Shown in pieces: positions 23,117 through 34,571 of a stretch of DNA of 64,000 nt. Source of the DNA: Gadus chalcogrammus (lineage: Eukaryota > Chordata > Actinopteri > Gadiformes > Gadidae); assembly GCF_026213295.1 (NCBI RefSeq), contig NC_079426.1, positions 20,894,774 to 20,958,773 on the forward strand. The letters are read 5' to 3'. The stretch's first letter is position 1, and each line of letters starts with the position of its first letter. The notes under the pieces are model-generated. The model did not search any database, was not told where the DNA came from, and saw nothing but the letters and a program-made list of their open reading frames with translations. The position numbers and the translations under genes are program-made.

Positions 23117-25135
23117 ATGTCTGCGGTTTGGAATTATTTTCAAGTGTCTCCTTCGGACGTTAAACTTGCGATTTGCAATGACTGCAAAGCATCAGTTATG
23201 CGAGGCGGAACCAAAACTTCTTCCTTCAACACTTCCAATTTAATCAACCACCTCAGGCTGAATCATTCAGAGAGTTACGCGGCATTTGTGCAGCAAAGCA
23301 ATGAGAAGAAGCAAAAGGGACAGGCGGCGGCACCGAAAACAAGGACTCATTTGACGCTCAAAGAGTCCACCGAGAAAAAAACAGAAATACGCCAAGGACC
23401 ACCCCAGGGCAAAAGCCATAAATTGGAAAATCATTGAGTGTATTGCACTGGATAACCAGCCCTTTTCAATCGTACAAGACGCCGGATTCACCAAACTTGT
23501 TGAGTTCCTCGAGCCATGCTTTGCCATGCCCAACCGCAGTTATTTAACAGATGTTTGCCTACCCGAGTTGTACAGTGCTGTTTACAGCCACGTCGAGAAG
23601 CTAATTGTTGATGCTGTATCCATTAGCTTCACAACAGATATCTGGTCTTCAAGCGTTAGCCAGGTTAGCATGTTGAGCTTGACTGCTCAATGGCTAGATA
23701 AAGACTTTGTGCTGAAAAAGGCTGTGCTTCACTCCCAAGAGTGCCGCGGGTCTCATACGGCAGAAGCAATCGCATCTGCGTTTGAAGGGATGTTCGAGAC
23801 GTGGAAAATCCCCAAGGAGAATGCGCACGTAGTGGTCAGAGACAACGTACGGAACATGGCTAAAGCTACGGCGGAGTTTGGTGTCCCAAGTTTGCCCTGC
23901 ATGGCACATACCTTACAGCTCGCAGTGAATGGAGGTGCCCTGTCTCAGCGCAGTATTGCAGATGCCCTGGCTGTTGGGAGGCGAGTGGTAGGACACTTCA
24001 AGCACTCACCACTTGCGTGCAGTCGTTTTGAAGACATACAAAAAGAACTCAATATGCCCGTGAAAAACCTGCAACAAGACGTGTCCACTAGGTGGAATTC
24101 CACTTATTATATGATGCAGAGCCTGGTGGAACAAAAGAGGGCTTTGAGTGCATATGCTGCTGATTATGAACTCCCCACAACATTGACAGCAAGCCAGTGG
24201 GGGATTATGGAGAAGATGATCACCCTCCTGGAACCCTTTGAGCAGCTAACCAGGGACATCAGCGCTGCAGAGGCCACTGCTGCAGATGTCATCCCTGGTG
24301 TGGTGTCCCTGACACGGCTGCTTGCCAAGACGGATGAATCAGACAAAGGTGTGCAAACAGCCAAACATGCTCTATTCGAAGCTGTCAGTAAACGCTTTGA
24401 TGGTGTGCAAACTGAACTTCTTTATGCAATTGCAACCATGGTTGATGCTCGCTACAAAGACCGTTATTTCGACCCGGATAAGAAGGAGGAAGCACGGAAT
24501 ATGCTGCTGAAAGTTATGGATGAAATGGCCAGTGTGGGCAATGATCAACGAGAAGACGCTGCTGGTGCCAGTGCAGATGATCCAGGCCAGGAGGACCAGG
24601 ACCCCCCACCTAAGAGGGCCCGAACTGGGAGCCTGCAGGACATGTACCAAAAAATCCTCACAGAGAATGATGTCGCCAAACAAGCAACTACAGGCGAAAC
24701 AGCTACACAGGTGAGTAAATAATAAACTCAGCAAATCAGCAGATTTGTTGAGTGCTTCACATGAAAATGTTCATAAAGTGAATCAAATTAACATATGCCT
24801 GTCCGTGCTTTGAAGAAAAGTAAGTAGACTTTTCTGTTTTGTTTTTACTTCTTATTTAGGTTCATGCATACCTGGGAGAAGCCACCATCCTCAAGACAGC
24901 TTGCCCTTTCAAGTACTGGAGCTCCACCCAGATTCGCTTCCCTGCACTTGCCCGAGTTGCACGCAAGTACCTCACTGCTCCCTGTACCAGCGTAGACAGC
25001 GAGCGGCTATTCAGCGCCGTCTCCCATGTCATAAACGAAAAGAGAAATCGCATACACTGCAACAATGCTGAGATGTTATTTTCATTCAGAAATCTCTCTC
25101 TCTCTCTCACATATATGGACATGGGAAAAAATTAG
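23117..25135 (+). pseudogene. hAT transposase (BED finger, RNase H-like core, hATC), one frameshift
   Basis: The N-terminal part (23117 on, MSAVWNYF...) carries a BED zinc finger: AICNDCKAS, then NLINHLRLNH. A run of seven A near 23375 shifts frame by +1; coding continues in the other frame through KLVEFLEPCF and the long open frame 23526-24710. The core has TTDIWSS (first catalytic Asp), VVRDNVRNMA (second Asp) and CMAHTLQLAV (CxxH). GT at 24711 and AG at 24858-24859 define a 149-bp intron in phase 0. The last exon (24860-25135) has the hATC dimerisation motif CTSVDSERLFSAV with the third acidic residue. The product would excise and reinsert the element by DDE chemistry in the nucleus. The single shift is the only lesion I see; it could be real decay or a homopolymer base-calling error. 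Confidence 0.88.
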
Positions 25136-25700
25136 ACCAGTCATATAGGCGAGTCAGCATCAGTCTTTTAGCCTCATTTGTTGCACTTTAAAGGAGTTAT
25201 GTTTACTAGGCTTGACTGAAGCTCTTTTTATTTCTATTATTTATTATTTTATTTTATTTTTAGTGCCTTTCTTGTTTTTATTTGCACATGTTGTTGTTAC
25301 TCATTGAAAGAGCAGGGTGGATTGAGCCCAGTGTATATTTTAATGATTGTGGGTATTGCCCGTTATGAAGGCCGGTCTTTTATTCCCGTTCATTGGACTG
25401 ATACTAAAGGAGGACTTTGTTTGCTACTCTGGAAGGTCTGGACTGAAACTTTGTGCCTTCCTTGTTCTTATTGCACACTACCTTAATGTTGCATATCTTT
25501 GTTGTTGCTCATGTAGAGCAGTGCTGATTGAGCCCAGTTTATAATTCCAATGATTGCATTAGCCCAAGTAATGGGCTAGGGACATAGGCTGCTTAGATTT
25601 GTACACCTTAAAATGTTTCATTTTTTGTAAGCAAAGTATTTTTTGTAGCTCAAATAATTTTTTTCAAAATTGTGCAGTACAGTGCACATTGTAATTGACT

Positions 25701-25775
25701 CATATTTGTGCATTTATTCAATTAAGGTTATTGAGTTAAACTCAATAACCTTAATTGAATAAATGCACAAATATG
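25701..25775. repeat. Perfect 37-bp-arm palindrome inside the hAT element
   Basis: Arms 25701-25737 and 25739-25775 are perfect reverse complements around a single A at 25738; the left arm starts CATATTTGTGCATTTATTC. It lies in the 3' untranslated part of the hAT element, between the transposase stop and the right terminal repeats. Confidence 0.95.
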
Positions 25776-26184
25776 CCACTGTAAAACTCAATGAGTTTTA
25801 GTTAAAGAAAACATACTGCTATGTTGCACATAGTTGTTCAGGTACAATGTTTTATCATTTGTGAAGTCAAGTTTGCCCTATTTGTTGTGGGCATTGTCAA
25901 GATTATCTCAGGGAGAGTGTAATCCAAACTGTTGACAATGTTAACATTTGGAAAGCCTTGTTGCATTCAAGAATGCATCCAGTGGGGCATCACAATAACA
26001 TTAAGCATGTTGTGTTAATTCCACAACAGGAGATATGTAATGTTACCTAAATTAGGTTTGAGGAAAAATAACCCAAATATCGACATCGGTATCGGCTGAT
26101 ATCGGAATCGAAAATTTAGAGTTGGACAATATCGCATATCGGATATCGGCAAAAAAGCCAATATCGGACATCCCTAGTATTTAG

Positions 26185-27529
26185 CCTCATTATTAATAGT
26201 CTTGTAGCCAAGGTGCTTATGATTTAATAAGCTGAGGCATACTTTTAAGTCCTGGTCAACATGTTACATTGAAGAACTTCAACAAATGGTAATATTTTGT
26301 AAAATACTTTCTAATGAGCACTCCCTTGAACCCGGCCACTTTCCCCCTATAAGGTACGTGTGGCCCCATGCTGGTTGGATAATTACCAAAACACTGTTTA
26401 GTATACCTTTTAGACTGACTATATATGCGGTTAGTATTAGAGGCAATCAGTGCGTTTACATGACACTCAAGAAAGTCAAATTATTGTATAGTCCGACTAT
26501 GATTGGATTATTACGCTTTGGTACATTTCTCGAATCATCCTCAACATTTGCAAAAGAGTAAGTGCATTACTCAAAACAATTCGTACAAATAACAATACAC
26601 CATGGATTAGTTTCTTGCTCAAAATCCTTAGTTCATCTCTCAAAAGTAAATATATGTTTCATTGAATGTCAGTGCCATCAGAATGCAAGTCGTTGTTTCA
26701 TTGTCTACGGATAAGACAGTCAAATTGCTTAGTCATGTGGTCAATATAACAGTGTGCTCTGGAGGGATGTTCTGATGTAAACTATGCCTCAAGTTTTGAA
26801 GACAATTATTGTAAATTGTAAGTTACACCTTAGTGTATGTGGGAGATTGATGGCAAGAGACTGGACAAGATTCACATTTATGCTTTTGCTGTTTGTACTT
26901 TAATTTGTTGACAGACCATGTCATCGCGAAACAGAAAGGAAAAGACAGCACTGCATAGCACAAAGAAAAAAACAAAATTAGAAATGTGAACATAGGATAG
27001 ACGAAAACAGAGCTTGTGACATCCGTGAACAACACACAAGCTCTGTGTTCGCCAAGATACTTATCGAGTCTTAAAATTCAAAATGGCGTCGACGGGTGAA
27101 CTACTGATGGTATTGTGTGTATAAAATGTCATCGTCTACTTCTAGCCTTTTAAGTGGTTTAAAATAGCGATTTCGTTTTTACCATGAGATGATGCCCCAT
27201 GGTTCCAAGTTTATAGCGTTTTGGTAGAATCGGCTAAAAACAGACAATTTAAGAATGCATCTACGTGCGCTTTTGTGCTCCTAAACGAACATCCCATCTC
27301 GTTATCATATTTAACATATCCCAGATCCATTTTAAACCGGATTTCTCCTTTAACCCCCCCCAATAGTGTCCTAATTTCCTTGACACTCCTGCTCGTTAAG
27401 AGAGTTCACCAGACTCAAAAATAATTGAATGCCATGGTTGCCGTCATCTGTTAGTGGGTCTACATTTTGTGTAATCCTGTTTCATTGAACATAAAATCAT
27501 TTACTGGAACAACAACATTGTTTGAAGTC
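26185..27529. other. Intergenic DNA, no gene
   Basis: AT-rich unique-looking sequence. No domain-bearing frame, RNA gene or clear repeat was recognised. Confidence 0.4.
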
Positions 27530-28903
27530 TCAAAATGTACTGGGGGGTCTCAAAATGTACTGGGGGGTCTGGGAGTTGTCACTCCCAACTAAAATGTTCT
27601 GCATTGCCTCTCCACTGTTAAGAACACCTCTCAGCCACAGTTGAAGAGGCGTTTGGTATCCCTGTGTAGATAATCCATGGTTGTTCCACTGGTTTCTGAA
27701 TTCTGCAGTTGACCTTTGAACTCTTGGCAAATAGATGTAGTGTGGACAAAATAAGTGCAGTTCATTTTTAGAATTCAGTATGCCCTCATTTTCCATGAAG
27801 GAGAAGAGATCACTGTAGTAGAAGGAGACAACTCTGTTTGACTCTGCCCACAACCGCTCAATCCTCTGGTTGTGAACACTGCGTCCAGTGATGACACTAT
27901 TTAACCCTCTTCTTTCCAGCATATACCGGAAAAAGTTGCCGAAAAAGTTCCAGTACACTTGATGCTCTATTGTTATTTAGGCACTGCAAGTATATGATGG
28001 TCCTACTAAAGCCGTCAACACATCCATGAAAGACCATTCTCCACCTGACCAGTTTGTGGTTTCCGTCTATATGCCTATGGGAAGAAAATTAAAAAAAAAT
28101 ACTACATTTTTATTGCAAGGGCTATGCTAGCTGTAGTACCAATATACTGTATACGAAGTTAATGTAATATATAAAAAAAAAATTACCATAATTGATTGGG
28201 ATTTTGAACCGAATAAATTCTTCTGTGAATTACTCGACGTCTAAGGAAGGCCCGACCAATTGGGTCAAGATGTTGCAGGCAGCGTCGCACACGCCACCGC
28301 TGTATTCTAAGGTTGCGTGTTTGAAGGCTCGAACGGACATACCTTTCCCCTGAACCTGGAGTGGTTTGAAGGATCTCTCTGATGACGTTACACAAGGCCT
28401 CATCAGACATTGCTGTATAGCTGAGGGTACCAATTTGTAGCTGCTTTCGGTAACGATACAGTGTCCTCCTGCTGATTCCAAAGCATACAGCTATTCGTTC
28501 CCAATTCATGCCAAATGACAAACAGTAGGCAATTTGTTGATGGAGTATATTGTATGGAGGGCGACCAGGATGACCAGTTCTGATAGTAGGTACTCCTATG
28601 ATGACTATATGCTCTGTAAGGTGACCTTGGGTGTCTTGAAAGGCGCCTCTAAATTAAATGTATTATTATTATTATTAAGGTCAACATGTTCCTTCCCACT
28701 GACCTTGAGTTTTGATAGGAATTTATGACATATTGAAAACATGCACGGAGCGCCTCCAGGTCACCAAAGCCCCCCTGATTGTCACCCTCATGCTGCTGGT
28801 TAATCGAGAGCAATAAAGAGATTGTCCGAGCATAACCATCAAGCTCAGAAATCAATCTGTCCAAAATTACACTGTCATTTCCCAAACTGTCAGTTTCCCT
28901 CAC
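27530..28903 (-). pseudogene. Intron-containing integrase-like (DDE) transposase, decayed
   Basis: Minus-strand pieces. An N-terminal exon (28704-28903) includes DRLISELDGYARTISLL. A middle exon (to about 28183) has a helix-turn-helix-like NWERIAVCFGISRRTLYRYR. A C-terminal exon starts at 28074; joining CAATTATG|GTAATT to an AG at 28075-28076 reads [16 protein letters not shown], placing the first catalytic Asp. Downstream come [13 protein letters not shown] and VHNQRIERLW (Glu in the catalytic position). The second-Asp block is missing: sequence jumps with a frame change from RASSV to YMLERRGLN. This resembles a multicopy integrase-core protein family seen in fish genomes, perhaps IS3EU- or Ginger-related (uncertain). 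The first and second exons do not join in frame at the sites I tried. Inactive as it stands. Confidence 0.65.
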
Positions 28904-28920
28904 AATTCTCTGAACACACT

Positions 28921-29067
28921 CACTTCCGTTTCATTCAAACGCACTTCCGTTTCATTCCAACTCACTTCCGTTTCATTCAAACTCACTTCCGTTTCATTCA
29001 AACTCACTTCCGTTTCATTCAAACTCACTTCCGTGTCATTCAAACTCACTTCCGTTTCAATCAAACT
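28921..29067. repeat. 21-bp tandem repeat, about 7 copies
   Basis: Unit CACTTCCGTTTCATTCAAACT at exact 21-bp spacing (28921, 28942, 28963, 28984, 29005, 29026, 29047). Because 21 is a multiple of three, an open plus-strand frame repeats THFRFIQ. It has no other coding support. Confidence 0.95.
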
Positions 29068-29091
29068 ATTAAACTCCTTTTACATGTAAGT

Positions 29092-29269
29092 ATGAGAGTG
29101 TATAGTCGTGTATGTGAGAGAGTATAGTAGTGTATGTGAGAGAGTATAGTAGTGTATGTGAGAGAGTATAGTAGTGTATGTGAGAGAGAATATTAGTGTA
29201 TGTGAGAGAGAATAGTAGTGTATGTGAGAGAGTATAATAGTGTATGTGAGAGATTATACAATGGGGGAC
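29092..29269. repeat. 22-bp minisatellite, first block
   Basis: Unit close to TATGTGAGAGAGTATAGTAGTG, about 8 copies with small variants. The same unit resumes at about 29869-29910, so the array is interrupted by the intervening ~600-bp element. Confidence 0.93.
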
Positions 29270-29868
29270 CTAAATCCAGCGATCTGATTGGTTCCCAACT
29301 GTTGTATAATTAGCGTATACACAACTGCTATGACGCCCAATCATTTTGTGAAAGTTTGCATATCACTCCGCGCCTGGAAGTAGAAACAGTTACAAAGTAA
29401 AACATATGTTGGATGATGGAGAGCGTGTAAATGTTGTTACTCCGGGAGTGAGCAAGGCGATGGAGAGACTAACGAAAGCTTAGGCACACGGCGAGTGAAC
29501 TGCTCCATAGGATAAATTGCCGGCGAACCGCTCTATCGGAGCCTTCTCTCGGAGGGACGCTAAAGTGTGTTGCATAGCGACCGTCGATGCATAGCGGCAG
29601 CCAGGAGGGACTACTTTTTTGTATTCTTTAATAAAAACGGCTATTTTGACTTTCTTGGTTTCTTTTTAAATGTAGTGTGTCTATGACTTCGTTTCGCCAT
29701 AACAGTAACCATTGTATAAAAGCAATAGATCACTTCAGTCAGTGGCATGTGCTCATTATACCACTGTGAAGGGGGTCGCCGGCCATCCGCTGCGCGTCGG
29801 GGCCGGACAACGCCCCTTAACAGTGGTATAATGAGCACATACCACAGCCTGGCGTGATCTATTGCTTA
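29270..29868. mobile_element. Snapback element inserted in a minisatellite
   Basis: A ~600-bp segment splits the 22-bp array. Its right third is a hairpin: arms 29720-29767 and 29820-29868 (AAGCAATAGATCAC ... inverse) surround a GC-rich loop containing GGGGTCGCCGGCC and CGGGGCCGGACAACGCCCC. The loop recurs, inverted, at 57851-57901. No protein is encoded. It looks like a non-autonomous DNA element; the superfamily is unknown. Confidence 0.6.
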
Positions 29869-29910
29869 AGTATAATAGTGTATGTGAGAGAGTATAATAG
29901 TGTGTGTAAG

Positions 29911-30177
29911 ACCAAGTATGAATTCTGTCCCAGGCGGCCCCTCATAGCATGCATCCAGTGCATGCGCACTCCCGAGGCCTGGGACACACTTCTTATTCGG
30001 TTTTCTCGAGTGTCATGCAAACACACTGACTGTGTTTGCAGATTCCCCCCCTTCGCATTAGTCTTGTGGAAGTTCAGTTATCAACGTGCTGTGCAACTTT
30101 TATTATTATTTGTATTTAGCCATTTTTCAAGCAGGTTGTTGATATGCAGTTCTTATTCTTAATTTTCTCACTTGCTA

Positions 30178-30249
<72 letters not shown>

Positions 30250-30604
30250 AGTGCTACCACTTTGTACATCTGACAAGTTAACAATCAATAATATTTCTAA
30301 GAAAAATGTGCCTCCTGCGTTAAATGTGCGTAGATGAATAGGGCCGGCCTATGCTACTTTATTTTTTGTATTTTATAGCATCGGTCATAATGGTGTTACT
30401 TGGGGAGAAAAATATTTTCTCTGGTGGTATGCAGTATAAAAAGTTTGAGAACCACTGCACTAGGGAACTTTTGGCTTTTGCTAAAAGACAAATAAAGCTG
30501 ACATGTTCTAAGTTTAAGGTTAGTCTTTATTAGCAAATATAAACAATTCTGCCGAGCAATTTCTGAAGTGGGTTCAGAAACAAAATGACACATTTACGCA
30601 ATTA
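29911..30604. other. Intergenic DNA with a (GT)n microsatellite
   Basis: Nothing gene-like. The GT tract at 30179-30243 is the main feature; the rest is AT-rich. Confidence 0.4.
30179..30243. repeat. (GT)n microsatellite
   Basis: About 32 perfect GT dinucleotides. Confidence 0.97.
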
Positions 30605-33480
30605 TTCTATTTGAATGAATGAATGAATGATCTTTATTGTCAAAGTACAGGTACAGGTACAGGTAAATCGAAATTTGGGAGAGCTCCCCCTTGGTGCTTA
30701 ATGAAAAAGAGGACAAGGAACATACATAAACAATATATACAGTGTGATAAATAAAAAATAAAACACTTGATATATATCTAACTAAAATAAACACATCTAA
30801 TATAAATCTAACTAGAAAATAAATAAATAAATAAATATTGAATATAATAATATAAATGAATAGATAAATAAATAGATTTTTCGAAGGGAATTGCACAGTT
30901 CCCCAGTAGCTGCCACATGTTATGTGTGTGTGCGTGATAGTACAAGGTCAGGTGTTGGCAACGTTCAACGCCTGTATGGTCCTGGGGTAGAAACTAGATA
31001 CAAGTCTGTTTGTTCCGTGCAGCCATAGTCCTGAACCGCTTCCCTGAGCGCAGCAGCACAAAGTGTTCGTTACCCGGGTGGGTTGGATCCTTGGAGATCT
31101 TGGTAGCCTTCTTGAGGCAGCGGGTGTTGTACAGTTCCTCCAGAGAGGGGAGAGGGCAGCCGATGATCTTCTGGGCCGAGTTAACGACCCGCTGTAGTGC
31201 CTTCCTCTCTGCAGCTGTGCAACTGAAGAACCACACGCAGATACAGTAGGTGATGATGCTCTCAACTGAACAGCGGTAGAAGGTCACAAGCAACTCCTCC
31301 CTAAGGTGGTAGTTCCTGAGGACTCTCAGGAAATAGAGTCGCTGTTGTGCCTTCTTAATGATGGCTGTGGTGTTGGTCCTCCAGGACAGGTCCTCCTGGA
31401 TGTGCACCCCCAGGAAGCAGAAGGCTGCGACCCTCTCCACGCAGCCACCGTCGATGAGCAGGGGCTGGATCGCAGTCTTCTTCCTCCTGAAGTCGCCTGT
31501 GGACCTGTTGGCTCGGTAGGCAAACTGGTGTGGGTCTAGTCTGGGCGGCATGGATGAGATGATGTGACTACGGACTAGCTTCTCAAAGCACTTCATGGTG
31601 ATGGGTGTGAGTGCCACCGGGCGGTAGTCGTTGAGGCAGCTCACAGTGCTTTTCTTTGGGACCGGGATGATTGTAGAGGCTTTCAGGCAGGGTGGGACGA
31701 TGGCCAGGGACAGGGACCGATTAAAGATCTGGGGGAGGACCCCGGTCAGCTGGTCAGCCCCTCAGCACCCGTCCTGGGACCCCATCCGGCCCCGCTGCTT
31801 TTCTGGGGTTCACCGCCTTCAGCGTGCGTCTGACCTCGTGTTCTGTGAGGGTGAGGCTGCTGGGGGCAGGTGGGTGTGGGGGTTGTGATGTTGCTTCCCC
31901 CCCCGGCCCCATCTCGAACCGAGCGTAGAAGGAGTTCAGCTCTTCCGCCAGCTGTGGGTTATCCCCGTCGGCGGAGAGCCTGTTGGCTCTGAAGTTGGTC
32001 ATGTGCTGGACCCCCTGCCACACCCGCCTCGAGTTGTTGCTCCGGAAGCAATCTTCGATCTTGCCCTTGTACTCCGCCTTGGCCTCTTTGATGCCTCGGT
32101 CCAAGTTAGCCCTGGGGATGTTATAGAGGGCCTTGTCTTTTGACCTGAAAGCGGACTCTCTCTCTCTGAGCAGCTGCAGCACCTTTCTGTTCATCCATGG
32201 CTTTGTGTTGGGGTAAACCTGGGCAGGCTTGTCCATGGTGAACGAGTCTGCACAGTTCCTGACATGTTGGAGGACCGTTGATGTGAACCGTTCCAGGTCC
32301 TCATGCTCGTATTCCTCCCATCTGGTGTCATGGAGACTGATCTGCAGTGGCGTGGAGTCTGCTGGCCAGGTTTTGACTGTCCTAGTGGTGATGGGAGCAC
32401 TTTTCCTGATGGGGGTGTACGCTGGAATCAGAAGGATTGACCCATGGTCTGACTTGCCTAGGTGAGCCAGCGGTCTAGCTATGTAGGCTAGTTTAATGTT
32501 GGTATAAACCTTGTCCAGTGTCTTTTCTCCCCTCGTGGCACATTTAATGTGCTGGTAGAATTTCGGAAGTACTACCTTTAGATTGACGTGATTAAACTCC
32601 CCGGCGATGATGTGTACTGCCTCAGGGTCCATGCTCTGTTGTTTACTGATGACGTCATGTAGCTGAGCTAGTGCTATGTTCGCATCAGCGTCGGGAGGAA
32701 TGTAAACAGCTGTGATCAGCACGGCATTGATTTCCCTCGGGGGGTATGTAGGCCGGCATTTAACTGTGATATATTCCAACTCCGGGGAACAGTGGCTACT
32801 CACAGTTCTAGTGTTGGAGCTCCAGCTGTCTTTAGTGAAAATTAGTAAGCCGCCACCGTGATGTTTCCCACTAGCCTTAGTTCTATCAGCTCGGTGAGCT
32901 GTACGTCCCTGCAGTGCTACCGCAGAGTCGGCAATGGACACCTGGAGCCAGGTTTCCGTGAAAATAAGCACACAGCTATCCTTCACGATGTTGTTAGTTG
33001 CAACCCGCAGTCTCAGTTCGTCCATCTTGATAGCAATTGATCTAACGTTGGAGAGGAAAATACTCGGCAATGCTGGTTTGTCCGGGCATCTCTTCATCCT
33101 CGCTAACAGTCCTCCCCTGCGGCCCCGTCGTTGCTTACGTTTCCTTCTTCGTCGCTTGCGCTTCAGATCCGGGACCATGAACCAACTGTCACCCGGTATC
33201 CGGGCGATGTCTTCGGGTATTCCGTGTTCGCCTAGGTACTCAGCTGAGACGGCCCTTTCACTGTGTGTACCGATCCCGAGCAAGTCGTGTCTGCTGTAGG
33301 TGTGTGCAGAGCAATTGTCTACCGATATTAAAACTAAAACTAAGACATAAATAAAACTGTACATTAATAAACTAGAGAAGGCACCAGCCGGAGGAGCTCC
33401 AAGCCGCGCATCTATGCGCGCCGCCATAGCAACATGGCATAGCATAGCAATATAGCCATATTCAATATCGCCATAGCAAC
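30605..33480 (-). mobile_element. APE-type LINE (jockey/CR1/L2/Rex1 group), minus strand
   Basis: On the minus strand the element ends at about 30605 with GACAATAAAGATCATTCATT, a polyadenylation-like signal followed by a short ATTC tandem tail, the 3' form of CR1/L2-group LINEs. The long second ORF holds an apurinic endonuclease and a reverse transcriptase. The copy is internally deleted and frameshifted. The right boundary, near 33480, is inferred from where coding sequence starts. Confidence 0.8.
30994..33445 (-). pseudogene. LINE ORF2: endonuclease plus truncated reverse transcriptase
   Basis: The 5' part (33445-31754) encodes a basic N-terminus and an APE-like endonuclease with LSNVRS, FTETWL, and SDHGSILLIP near its end. 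The usual GDFNH motif reads GEFNH, an Asp-to-Glu change at an active-site residue. The RT begins with RKAAGPDGVPGRVL, then shifts frame near 31750-31645. It continues [20 protein letters not shown] and jumps directly from YRANRSTGD to a thumb-like segment, omitting the palm with the A box and the [F/Y]xDD motif. The 3' part keeps [20 protein letters not shown] and the C-terminus. Dead copy. Confidence 0.82.
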
Positions 33481-33661
33481 ATTTGCATGCTCCTCAGTGT
33501 CTTCATTCCTTCCACTAATACTACTACTCCAAAAAATTGCCTCATCAAAATGAAGTCAAGGTTCTTTCCTGTAAAAAGGAGCAGGAAATGACAGCCTACA
33601 CCGGCTAGACCTGAAAATAGTCCTTTGACGTTTTGATGACTTCTGTCTCAAGAGTGGATCA
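33481..33661. other. Short spacer between LINE and Harbinger remnant
   Basis: Under 200 bp, no recognised content. Confidence 0.3.
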
Positions 33662-34571
33662 GGGGGGTATACCACGAACCTCGCTGAACATACCCAGGCT
33701 TTCTTGGGAAAACCTGGCTCGACAGAGACGCAACTTGCAATCAGAGTTAAATGGGCGTTCACATAAAAGGGGCATTTATCGTGTCATTTGACTCACCCTT
33801 ATGCAAAATGAATCGAGCGAGAGCGGTGTATTTCACCCAAGGCGAGCAGTGTATTATTATGAATTCAAAGTTCAAATCACAGCCAAGGGGAACACGGTTG
33901 CCCATAATATGGCTAGGGTGCCGTGCTGGCAAAAAAATGGCTGGCCGTGTTAATTCGTAAGAGAAAAGATTCTGCATATTGTCTAAAAAATATCAGGCAT
34001 CATCGTGTGTTTTCCCCCCATAGATGTGGTGCCAGCACGCTCCTACGAACATGGGGCCAAGTCAAAAATAAATATAAAAATATTATTCAATGTGGTAAGT
34101 TGTAAGCATCCATTTGAATAATTTCAGGTGAATCTAGCCTATGATTTGCAACGGCATAGGCTCCAACCTTTAATCTCATGTTGATTACCTGTAGCAAATA
34201 AAAAGAAAACCCAAATTAATATGACCGCTCCACCGCCCTTCCCCATGGAGGTGATTTTAACAATTCTTACAGCTATAATATAATTTGTAGAATAAAAAAT
34301 ACCTAGGCCTATTTGTGTCACTAACACAGCGGTTATGTAAGGGATAATGGACAACACGGCACTTGACTATCCAAGGTTAATGTACGTTGAACGTGGGGCC
34401 ACCTTTGAACTTGAAACACAGACACACTGCGCATCAGTAAGTGCACGGCTTCTTTGTGTAGCATTGCATTGCCTACATACGGTCCAACAAGGACAATCAA
34501 ATAATGAATACCCTCTGATGAGAATCTGTATCTCTCATAAAGAATATTGTCAGACAATGCCAAGGGATCGG
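33662..34571 (-). mobile_element. PIF/Harbinger-like remnant, copy 1 (minus)
   Basis: Starts AGGGGGGTATACCACGAACC, the inverse of the right end of the copy at 46679-47880. The two align through the CCAGGCTTTCTTGGGAAAACC block, the GCAAAATGAATCGAGCGAGAGC block and a transposase N-terminal fragment (DPLALSDNILYERYRFSSEG on the minus strand). Homology stops abruptly after GGGATCGGT at 34571, so the other terminus is missing. Fragmentary and non-coding now. Confidence 0.7.

Larger units (their letters stand above)
22859..26176 (+). mobile_element. Near-complete hAT transposon with perfect TSD
   Basis: A 3,318-bp element bounded by TAGAGATGTCCGATATT and the inverse AATATCGGACATCCCTA, flanked by identical GTATTTAG (22851-22858 and 26177-26184). 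Subterminal regions are packed with ATATCGG/CCGATA motifs facing inward from each end, likely transposase binding sites (inference). It encodes a BED-finger hAT transposase in two exons with one frameshift. The perfect 8-bp duplication and near-intact gene suggest a young insertion. Confidence 0.93.

Noticed and set aside
28921..29269. Tandem repeats as a CRISPR array
   Set aside because: Units are directly adjacent without unique spacers, and the genome is eukaryotic.
29720..29868. Hairpin as a structured non-coding RNA
   Set aside because: The loop and the sister segment at 57.85 kb point to a transposable element terminus rather than an RNA gene.
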